A DNA stretch of 5,030 nt from Verrucomicrobiota bacterium (GTDB taxonomy: Bacteria > Verrucomicrobiota > Verrucomicrobiia > Verrucomicrobiales > Verrucomicrobiaceae): NCBI GenBank assembly GCA_009885275.1, contig VFKY01000004.1, positions 1-5,030 of the forward strand, written 5' to 3'. Positions 1 to 4,691 of the stretch are shown here, one piece after another. Within the stretch, counting starts at the first letter, position 1, and each line of letters starts with the position of its first letter. Made by a program: the position numbers and the translations under genes. The notes beneath the pieces were generated by a model, which saw only the letters and a program-made list of their open reading frames with translations, ran no database searches and was not told the origin of the DNA.

Positions 1-7
1 TCTTGCT

Positions 8-538
8 CTAAATCTGCATCGTACCTTCTGGCAACGCTCGGAAACGTCGCGCCACTTCGACATACTTCTCAGCCAGTGCCACATTCATTTGCTGTTCCTC
101 GGATGTCAGTCCGCGAATAATTTTTGCGGGGGAACCCATGACCAAAGAACCATCGGGCACCTGCATACCCTTGGTCACCAATGAACCTGCGCCGATGACG
201 CAACGCCTTCCTATCACGGCTCCATCCATGACAATGGAACCCATGCCGACAAGTGTTTCATCGCCAATCTCACACGCATGAATGATAGCTCGATGCCCAA
301 CGCTAACGCGATCACCGACAATGGTTGGAAAAACATCAGAGACGTGAATGATGGTGCCATCTTGTATATTACTGCAATCACCAATTCGGATGTGATTGAT
401 ATCACCACGCAACACACAGCCAAACCAGATGCTGGCATAAGCACCCACGGATACGCCTCCAATGACCACTGAACCCCCGGCAATAAAAGCGGTGGATTGA
501 ATAGAGGGCTGTTCATCTGGCAAGAGAAAAGATTTCAT
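8..538 (-). CDS. Gamma-class carbonic anhydrase-like hexapeptide-repeat protein (YrdA/CamH type)
   Basis: A 176-residue protein made almost entirely of left-handed beta-helix hexapeptide repeats (about residues 10-140) followed by a C-terminal helix (about 145-168), the layout of the gamma carbonic anhydrase/YrdA family, whose members form trimers with metal sites between subunits. The expected metal ligands are all present: His65 in IIHVSD, and His82 and His87 in VGHRAIIH, with the same five-residue spacing as in archaeal Cam. The conserved Arg44-Gly-Asp46 and Gln59-Asp60 are also there. It lacks the long acidic loop and the proton-shuttle glutamates of Cam (Ile47 stands where Cam has Glu62), so it belongs with the short cytoplasmic YrdA/CamH-like proteins. 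Many of those have weak or unproven CO2 hydration activity, so the enzyme role is inferred. There is no signal peptide. The ATG at 538 has only AAGG directly against it, too close for a normal SD. The gene is divergent from the HU gene. Confidence 0.9.
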   Translation of the reverse strand: MKSFLLPDEQPSIQSTAFIAGGSVVIGGVSVGAYASIWFGCVLRGDINHIRIGDCSNIQDGTIIHVSDVFPTIVGDRVSVGHRAIIHACEIGDETLVGMGSIVMDGAVIGRRCVIGAGSLVTKGMQVPDGSLVMGSPAKIIRGLTSEEQQMNVALAEKYVEVARRFRALPEGTMQI

Positions 539-572
539 CCTTGAAAAATAAGGGAAAGATTGTGATTAAGTG

Positions 573-601
573 TTGACGCAATTGATGTAATTATCCATAA
601 C
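573..601 (+). promoter_or_regulatory. Candidate sigma70-type promoter of the HU gene
   Basis: TTGACG (573-578) matches five of six bases of the -35 consensus. It is followed after 17 bases by CATAAC (596-601), which keeps the ATAA core of a -10 box. Transcription would start near 608 and give a leader of about 58 bases before the HU start at 666. It lies in the divergent gap with the carbonic anhydrase-like gene. I found no equally good promoter for that gene on the other strand. This is a consensus match only. Confidence 0.45.
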
Positions 602-665
602 AACATGAAGCCTCGCTCAAATTTTAGCAGAGGAAACAACGACCAAACACCATCACATCCATAAT

Positions 666-941
666 ATGAACAAAGCAGAATTGATTGAAGCAGTACAAAA
701 GAGCCTCGGTGGCGAAACTTCCAAGCGCGCCGCTGGTGACGCAGTAGAAGCAGTACTCTCCGCCATCGCAAAGGGCGTTGCTAAAACCAGCAACGTACAA
801 CTCATCGGTTTCGGCACTTTCAAAGTGGCAAAACGCGCTGCCCGCACTGGCCGCAACCCAAAGACTGGCGAAGCAATGAAGATCAAGGCATCGAAGACCG
901 TGCGCTTCGTTCCTTCTTCCGCTCTCAAAGCATCCCTCTAA
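666..941 (+). CDS. HU-family DNA-binding protein
   Basis: A 91-residue protein, the usual length for HU, which binds and bends DNA non-specifically as a dimer and helps organise the nucleoid. The N-terminal helical dimerisation part covers about residues 3-40. It is followed by the family signature LIGFGTF (46-52) and the DNA-gripping beta arm, with RAARTGRNPKTGE at 57-69 and the intercalating proline at 65. The C-terminal strand and helix (about 71-91) contain KIKASKTVRF. Nothing is missing. HU rather than IHF is favoured by the close match to the generic HU pattern, but single-gene HU/IHF subtypes cannot be told apart with certainty. The ATG at 666 has no SD; the nearest purine-rich stretch (AGAGGAAA) is about 30 bases upstream. 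The gene stands alone, with a promoter candidate before it and a strong terminator after it. Confidence 0.96.
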   Translation: MNKAELIEAVQKSLGGETSKRAAGDAVEAVLSAIAKGVAKTSNVQLIGFGTFKVAKRAARTGRNPKTGEAMKIKASKTVRFVPSSALKASL

Positions 942-954
942 GCGCTTGCGCTTA
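939..954 (+). other. Hairpin overlapping the HU stop codon
   Basis: TAAGCG (939-944) pairs with CGCTTA (949-954) around a CTTG loop (945-948). The stem begins on the stop codon itself. It has no following T run, so it is not a terminator alone. It is the first of three consecutive hairpins in the HU 3' region and may protect the mRNA end. Confidence 0.5.
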
Positions 955-958
955 ACTG

Positions 959-974
959 GAGTATTCTAATACTC
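959..974 (+). other. Second hairpin downstream of HU
   Basis: GAGTAT (959-964) pairs with ATACTC (969-974) around a TCTA loop, a perfect six-base-pair stem without a T tail. It lies between the stop-codon hairpin and the terminator. The structure is seen directly; a role is not known. Confidence 0.4.
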
Positions 975-982
975 TGGCGATC

Positions 983-1015
983 AAAACCTGTAGCAGAAAT
1001 GCTATGGGTTTTTTT
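983..1015 (+). terminator. Rho-independent terminator of the HU gene
   Basis: A 13-base-pair stem joins 983-995 to 1000-1012 around a GAAA tetraloop (996-999) and runs into seven Ts (1009-1015). Two of the pairs are G·U wobbles (989/1006 and 990/1005). On the opposite strand these become A·C mismatches and the tail is only TTTT, so the element should work mainly for the plus-strand HU transcript and at best weakly for pabB, whose stop codon is at 1020-1022. Confidence 0.88.
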
Positions 1016-1019
1016 GTGC

Positions 1020-2246
1020 TCACTGAGCAGCCTGCAACAAGCCTGCTGCTTTATGCTGTGTCTCCTCCCATTCCCTTTCAGGATGAGAATCCGCGACAAT
1101 ACCAGCGCCCGTATGAAACTGCACTGAGTCTCCCGTGCGCCACGCGGTGCGAATGGCAATACTGAATTGGCTCTCCCCGTTAAATCCAAAATAACCTATA
1201 GCACCCGTATAGAGTCCACGCTGATGGGGCTCCAGTTCCTGAATAATTTCCAGCGCGCGTTTCTTTGGTGCACCACTGATGGAGCCTCCGGGGAAACAGG
1301 CAAGAAAAGCATCAAGTTGATCCACGTCCTGACGTAACGTTCCTTCCACCGTAGAGACCAGATGCTGCACTTGTGCATAGCGTTCTAGTTTTAATAACTC
1401 ACTGACCTGCACACTGCCGAACTCACAGACCTGCCCCAAATCATTGCGCTCAAGATCAGTGATCATGATAAGCTCAGCGCGTTCCTTGGGGGAGCTCATC
1501 AGTTCATGAGCAAAGCGCGCATCCATATCCAAACTATCGCCACGAGGACGCGTGCCTTTAATAGGACGTGTCACGATATGCCTACCGCTGATGCGCAGGA
1601 AACATTCCGGTGAGGCACTAAAAACCTGTGTGCCGGCAAGGTTTAAATAGGCGCCATAAGGTGTGGGCGACACCTCACGCAATCGTTCATAAAATGTCCA
1701 TGAATCAAGTCCACTCGGCCAGATTGCTTTCCATGGATAAGAAAGGTTCACTTGATAAATATCACCGGCTTCAATGTAGCACTGCGCCCGCCGCACAAGC
1801 TCACAGAAAGTTGCCTTATCCATCTGAGGCTCGAAGACGATCTCTCCAGCGCTCTGAACTCCCTCATGATTGCTGGCGGCCTTGGAGGCGTGCTTACTTG
1901 AAAAATCCAACCATCTCTGCGTGCCATGTCGATAGGCTAAACAGTCTTGATAACGACCGAAGACATATTGCCCATCAAATCCCACCCAACCGAAAAGACC
2001 GGCCCTCGGAACTCCATCATCCGTTAACTGCTTTTGCTGCTGGCATTTCAGCACCTCACGAAGTTCATCAGAGCTCTCAAAAATATTTCCCGTGAAAACT
2101 TCTTCCGGTTCACTGGCAATCAGTGAAAAGGCATCCCCTTGCGCCGTCACACTGTCCATGAATGCCAGTCCATCGCGAGTTCGCAGAGCATAGGCAATCT
2201 CCACAGGCGAAGGAAAGTGAGCAGTAGAGTTAGCCTCAAGCGACAT
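1020..2246 (-). CDS. pabB: Aminodeoxychorismate synthase component I (PabB)
   Basis: A chorismate-binding enzyme of 408 residues that, with a PabA glutaminase, makes 4-amino-4-deoxychorismate on the way to p-aminobenzoate and folate. PabB is favoured over anthranilate synthase TrpE by Lys230 in PIKGTRPRG (228-236); TrpE has Ala at this place. Glu214 in ASPECF lies 16 residues before it, the same spacing as Glu258 and Lys274 of E. coli PabB. Other family motifs are IEAGDIYQVNLS (158-169), DLERNDLG (264-271), GSISGAPK (321-328) and AGIVADSHPEREWEET (381-396). The N-terminal domain is shorter than in E. coli PabB (about 450 residues). No PabA or PabC domain is fused and neither gene is in the window. 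The ATG at 2246 is the first possible start, since an in-frame TGA lies at 2255-2253. Only a weak GAG could act as SD. It follows the S41 protease gene after 64 bases and may be co-transcribed with it. Confidence 0.93.
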   Translation of the reverse strand: MSLEANSTAHFPSPVEIAYALRTRDGLAFMDSVTAQGDAFSLIASEPEEVFTGNIFESSDELREVLKCQQQKQLTDDGVPRAGLFGWVGFDGQYVFGRYQDCLAYRHGTQRWLDFSSKHASKAASNHEGVQSAGEIVFEPQMDKATFCELVRRAQCYIEAGDIYQVNLSYPWKAIWPSGLDSWTFYERLREVSPTPYGAYLNLAGTQVFSASPECFLRISGRHIVTRPIKGTRPRGDSLDMDARFAHELMSSPKERAELIMITDLERNDLGQVCEFGSVQVSELLKLERYAQVQHLVSTVEGTLRQDVDQLDAFLACFPGGSISGAPKKRALEIIQELEPHQRGLYTGAIGYFGFNGESQFSIAIRTAWRTGDSVQFHTGAGIVADSHPEREWEETQHKAAGLLQAAQ

Positions 2247-2252
2247 GAGGTC

Positions 2253-2263
2253 TCACAGTGTGA
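2253..2263. promoter_or_regulatory. Dyad TCACA-G-TGTGA just before pabB
   Basis: A perfect five-base inverted repeat around a single G, ending seven bases before the pabB start codon. The half-sites are in the reverse order to a CRP site, so it is not a CRP box. It could be a small operator or chance. On the minus strand a four-codon mini-ORF (ATG at 2267, TGA at 2255-2253) also overlaps it. Confidence 0.25.
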
Positions 2264-2267
2264 TCAT

Positions 2268-2295
2268 AAAAGTCGGACGCAAGAAGAATGCGCCC
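2268..2295 (-). terminator. Weak intrinsic terminator or attenuator-like hairpin between the protease gene and pabB
   Basis: On the minus strand GGGCGCA (2295-2289) pairs with TGCGTCC (2281-2275), seven pairs including one G·U, around a seven-base TTCTTCT loop. A short TTTT (2271-2268) follows three bases later. The U run is short and displaced, so termination would be partial at best. It lies between the S41 stop and the pabB start and might reduce readthrough into pabB. Confidence 0.3.
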
Positions 2296-2310
2296 TACAA
2301 CGAGTTGCCA

Positions 2311-3555
2311 TTATCGCGCGAAGATCTGGCCCAGATTTTCCAATGAAGAAACCAGACCGATACCATCCCATGTTCGACCCTGTGGCGCGATGAGCTCTCC
2401 ACTGGTAAGCATAATAACACCGCCACCCTTAAGCTCAATACGAGTCTGCATAACACCCTTGCCATAGGTCTTGCCGCCCTGACTTGCGGCATGGGTGGTC
2501 GGGCTGTTCACGAGCGCCGCGATCACCATCTCTGCCGCGCTCGCGGTGCCTTCATCTTGCAGAAGGATGATCGCCGCGCTGTTAATCTCCCGAGGCTTGC
2601 TGGCCGTATTTATTTCATCAGAACGACCTCTCATGCGTACCGTTACAATCGGTTCGCCAGCATCCAAAAACATACCCGCAAACTTAATGGCGGCATCGAG
2701 GTCGCCACCAGGACAACCGCGCAAATCAAGCGTCAACGTGCTGCCTGGAGTGATCGACTTCATCGCCTCGCGAATCTCGACGAGAAGTTCATTGCTGAAT
2801 TTGCGCACCCGAAGCACATACCCGGAAACTTTCTTTTGCACTAACACCGTGGGCGTTGTCAGCGCCTCCCGTTTAATTTTCACCGTCTGGACTCGTCCGA
2901 ATCCATGTTCCACGCGAATACTAACCTCTGTGCCCGGCGCTCCTCTGATCAGAGACGCCACATATTCAAGTGGCTTTTTCTCCAACGATTTTCCATCAAC
3001 GCTCACTAACTTGTCACCATTTTTAATACCCGCAGCTTCTGCCGGCGAGCCAGGCATAGGATAGCAGTAAATGGATTCTTTTTTTTCATTAATGGACATA
3101 CCGATGCCACTACCGGTGGCCTTATTCATCAATTGCACCAGCGCAACATCATCAGAACGAATGTAGCGAGTGTAGGGGTCGTGTTGCTTGCAGTACGCTT
3201 GAAGAGAGCGCTCCGCCAAATCACGCAATGAAAGTCTTTCTCCAGGAACCGCGGCCATCGTCTGAAGTGCTTGATGAAAGGCGGCCTCAGCTTCGGCATC
3301 TGACATGGCTGACAGATCGCGCACGGTGGCTTTGGTGCTCTCTCCCAGTTCTACACTCAAGCTTTGCAACGCCTTGTGATAAATGACCGCTTTAGCTTCC
3401 GTGCGATATGCATCTGTATGAAGTTTATCAACCGCCTCGCGAATCAATTCAGTCACCACATTGGCATCTTCACTTGTAGCCTGAGCGACAAGCAAAGGGG
3501 AAGCCACCCAAACAATGAGTCCGGCGACGAGAAAAGTAATGTTTTTCATGGGCAC
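2311..3555 (-). CDS. Exported S41-family carboxy-terminal processing protease with PDZ domain
   Basis: A 414-residue protein of the CtpA/Prc family, serine proteases that cleave proteins near their C-termini. A signal peptide covers residues 1-26 (hydrophobic 6-24, likely cut after AQA at 24-26), so it should act in the periplasm. A helical segment (about 28-125) precedes a PDZ domain (about 146-230, with GSGIGMSI, SPAEAAGIKNGDKLVSVDG and IRGAPGT). The S41 catalytic domain (about 240-400) contains LTLDLRGCPGG (274-284). The catalytic set is present: Ser339 in GTASAAE, Lys366 in TYGKG, and Gln370 four residues later, as in Prc. The Ser-Lys gap is 27 residues, against 25 in well-known members. 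The first codon is GTG at 3555, with AAGGA nine bases upstream; ATG at 3549 is possible but lies 15 bases from that SD. It sits between a small lipoprotein gene and pabB on one strand. The substrate is unknown. Confidence 0.9.
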   Translation of the reverse strand: MPMKNITFLVAGLIVWVASPLLVAQATSEDANVVTELIREAVDKLHTDAYRTEAKAVIYHKALQSLSVELGESTKATVRDLSAMSDAEAEAAFHQALQTMAAVPGERLSLRDLAERSLQAYCKQHDPYTRYIRSDDVALVQLMNKATGSGIGMSINEKKESIYCYPMPGSPAEAAGIKNGDKLVSVDGKSLEKKPLEYVASLIRGAPGTEVSIRVEHGFGRVQTVKIKREALTTPTVLVQKKVSGYVLRVRKFSNELLVEIREAMKSITPGSTLTLDLRGCPGGDLDAAIKFAGMFLDAGEPIVTVRMRGRSDEINTASKPREINSAAIILLQDEGTASAAEMVIAALVNSPTTHAASQGGKTYGKGVMQTRIELKGGGVIMLTSGELIAPQGRTWDGIGLVSSLENLGQIFAR

Positions 3556-3563
3556 GATTAACC

Positions 3564-3579
3564 ATCCTTACTCAAGGAT
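3564..3579 (-). promoter_or_regulatory. SD of the S41 gene inside a perfect hairpin
   Basis: On the minus strand ATCCTT (3579-3574) pairs perfectly with AAGGAT (3569-3564) around a GAGT loop. The second arm contains AAGGA, the only good SD seen for any gene in the window, nine bases before the GTG start at 3555. The same SD supports GTG over the ATG at 3549. Pairing could limit ribosome access and so control translation. The structure is visible; the control is inferred. Confidence 0.45.
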
Positions 3580-3606
3580 ATCGCACCACGCAACAATGGA
3601 GCCGTA

Positions 3607-3855
3607 CTATTGCTGCGCCTTATTTAAATCCGCTTGTCTCCGAGCTTTCTCATCCTCCAAAGCGCTGGAACGCCCTCGTTGATAAGAATTCTCACGATCA
3701 AGATGCTGCAAATGCTGCTCCCTTTCGTCAATGCGTTGATTAGCTTTCCCTTGAGACCAACCAAACAAGCCGCCCTGAGTTGGGTCACCTGTAGTCTCAC
3801 AGGAGGTCAGGAGGGAAATAGCGCCAAGGGTGAGGATAAGAGGAATGCGAGACAT
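3607..3855 (-). CDS. Small lipoprotein with a charged, probably coiled-coil tail
   Basis: An 82-residue protein I do not recognise by family. Its N-terminus is a lipoprotein signal: a hydrophobic stretch (residues 4-16) and the lipobox L16-T17-S18-C19, so Cys19 would be lipidated. Glu20 at position +2 is not Asp, so outer-membrane sorting is expected if E. coli rules hold. A short linker containing GGLFGW (28-33) follows. The rest (about 36-82) is very polar, rich in Arg, Glu, Gln and Lys, and likely one long helix or coiled coil. The ATG at 3855 is preceded by no SD. The gene lies 65 bases after the glycine-zipper lipoprotein gene and 51 bases before the S41 protease gene, all on one strand, suggesting an envelope role. 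A structural or spacer role is possible but not shown. Confidence 0.75.
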   Translation of the reverse strand: MSRIPLILTLGAISLLTSCETTGDPTQGGLFGWSQGKANQRIDEREQHLQHLDRENSYQRGRSSALEDEKARRQADLNKAQQ

Positions 3856-3860
3856 AGATT

Positions 3861-3890
3861 TTAATACGTTGATTGCAGTATTTTTGTCAG
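3861..3890 (-). promoter_or_regulatory. Possible internal promoter for the small lipoprotein gene
   Basis: On the minus strand CTGACA (3890-3885, five of six with the -35 consensus) is followed after 18 bases by TATTAA (3866-3861, four of six with the -10 consensus). Only five bases separate the -10 box from the ATG at 3855, so a transcript from here would be leaderless or nearly so. This fits the absence of an SD. It is a consensus match only. Confidence 0.3.
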
Positions 3891-3920
3891 CGGACCTAAG
3901 CTTGTGACTTTGTCTTCGGC

Positions 3921-4544
3921 TTAGACGTCAATTTGATTACTCAAATCCGCAAGGCGTTGCTGATTCTGTTTCAAGGTAGACTGAGAACTCTTCAAAGAAC
4001 TCACGCGATTGGTTAAAGTGGCGTTTCCAGTTTCTGAGACCACTCCGCTCTGTTCCTTAATTTCAAGATTCACTTCGCCAAGTTGCTTGTTGGATTCCTG
4101 CTTCATCGTCGCAATGGATTGCTTAATGTTGCGAAGTTCCGTCTTATTTCCGCTAGCCTTTGCCGCAGCAATTTTGCCTTCAAGTGTTTTAATGCGGCTG
4201 CTCAGGTTGCGATTGTAAGCGACCGTTTGAGCGTTTACTTTTTCTGCACTGGATATACAAGCGTCAAGCCACGCTTCTTTGGAAGCATACCCTGCCTTTT
4301 TCTTTGCCACATGATTGCCTACCGCAAGTCCGGTCAAACCACCAGCGACAGCTCCAATCGCGGCTCCCTCCCAGGCTCGACCACTTTGATTGCCAATAAT
4401 AGCACCGAGACCAGCGCCAATCGCTGTTCCGGCCAAGGCACCTTCCGTGCGAGTCCGAGTGCCATCATCTTTAATGTTGGTACAACCGGAAAACATGGTC
4501 ACGAGAGTGATAGAGGCGACGAGCTTGATGTGTGAAGTCTTCAT
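3921..4544 (-). CDS. Glycine-zipper lipoprotein with C-terminal coiled coil
   Basis: A 207-residue protein when started at the ATG at 4544. The reading frame is open to 4670, but the extra 42 residues are not signal-like, whereas starting at 4544 gives a clean lipoprotein signal: a basic, then hydrophobic stretch (residues 2-18) and the lipobox F18-S19-G20-C21. Two glycine-zipper segments follow, with glycines every fourth residue at 35, 39, 43, 47, 51, 55 and at 60, 64, 68, 72, 76, resembling the glycine-zipper 2TM / 17-kDa surface antigen group. Such segments pack tightly in membranes. The remainder (about 85-207) is polar, Lys/Gln/Ser-rich and heptad-like, probably a helical coiled coil reaching into the periplasm; an extra cysteine is at 96. 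No SD precedes the ATG, only a pyrimidine-rich stretch. It is probably first in the minus-strand gene group, before the small lipoprotein and the S41 protease. Exact function is unknown. Confidence 0.85.
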   Translation of the reverse strand: MKTSHIKLVASITLVTMFSGCTNIKDDGTRTRTEGALAGTAIGAGLGAIIGNQSGRAWEGAAIGAVAGGLTGLAVGNHVAKKKAGYASKEAWLDACISSAEKVNAQTVAYNRNLSSRIKTLEGKIAAAKASGNKTELRNIKQSIATMKQESNKQLGEVNLEIKEQSGVVSETGNATLTNRVSSLKSSQSTLKQNQQRLADLSNQIDV

Positions 4545-4588
4545 GGGGAAGGATGGGAGTTTGATTTCTACTAAAATGAATGCGCAAT

Positions 4589-4618
4589 AATCTACGCAAT
4601 ACCCAGTGGTTAAAGCAA
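4589..4618 (-). promoter_or_regulatory. Possible promoter of the glycine-zipper lipoprotein gene
   Basis: On the minus strand TTGCTT (4618-4613) and TAGATT (4594-4589) are separated by 18 bases. Each matches the sigma70 consensus only in part (the -10 box four of six). Transcription would start near 4582, giving a leader of about 38 bases. It is the best match I see in the divergent gap, but weak. For the ABC exporter on the plus strand I found no convincing promoter. Confidence 0.25.
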
Positions 4619-4619
4619 A

Positions 4620-4668
4620 CTTATTCCTCGAATTACTAGTAAAAGTAATCTCTTGCCCCTTATTCCTC
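4620..4668. repeat. Direct repeat CTTATTCCTC, two copies
   Basis: The ten-base word CTTATTCCTC occurs exactly at 4620-4629 and 4659-4668, a period of 39 bases. Shorter CTTAT words continue at 4673 and 4680 in the pyrimidine-rich stretch that leads to the ABC exporter start codon. The spacing is not far from four helical turns, as two copies of a regulator site might have, though low-complexity chance is possible. Confidence 0.4.
4632..4649. promoter_or_regulatory. Palindrome TTACTAGTAA with an extra half-site
   Basis: TTACTAGTAA (4633-4642) is a perfect ten-base palindrome. A further AGTAAT (4644-4649) repeats the right half and forms an alternative inverted repeat with ATTACT (4632-4637). 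It lies between the two direct-repeat copies, in the middle of the divergent gap, a usual place for an operator. No known regulator site is recognised. Confidence 0.3.
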
Positions 4669-4691
4669 ATCTCTTATCCCTTATTTGCTCC

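Noticed and set aside
1628..2095. A 155-codon plus-strand open frame opposite pabB
   Set aside because: pabB is clearly the real gene here by its motifs. The antisense product has no domain pattern and no promoter or SD.
1020..2246. Anthranilate synthase component I (TrpE)
   Set aside because: The PIKGT motif with lysine is the mark of PabB-type enzymes; TrpE has PIAGT.
2253..2263. CRP-type binding site before pabB
   Set aside because: A CRP site is TGTGA-N6-TCACA. Here the half-sites are reversed and separated by one base.
2495..3064. A 189-codon open frame on the plus strand opposite the S41 gene
   Set aside because: The minus strand encodes a complete protease with all catalytic residues over the same bases. 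The plus-strand product is low-complexity and Ser/Pro-rich with no recognisable domain, typical of an antisense shadow.
3896..3924. Terminator between the two lipoprotein genes (CTAAGC/GCTTAG inverted repeat)
   Set aside because: The stem is only six pairs with a 17-base loop, overlaps the stop codon of the upstream gene and has no T run on either strand.
4545..4670. N-terminal extension of the glycine-zipper lipoprotein to an ATG at 4670
   Set aside because: The added 42 residues are not a signal or a domain and would bury the lipoprotein signal that begins at 4544. They also overlap the promoter candidate and repeats.
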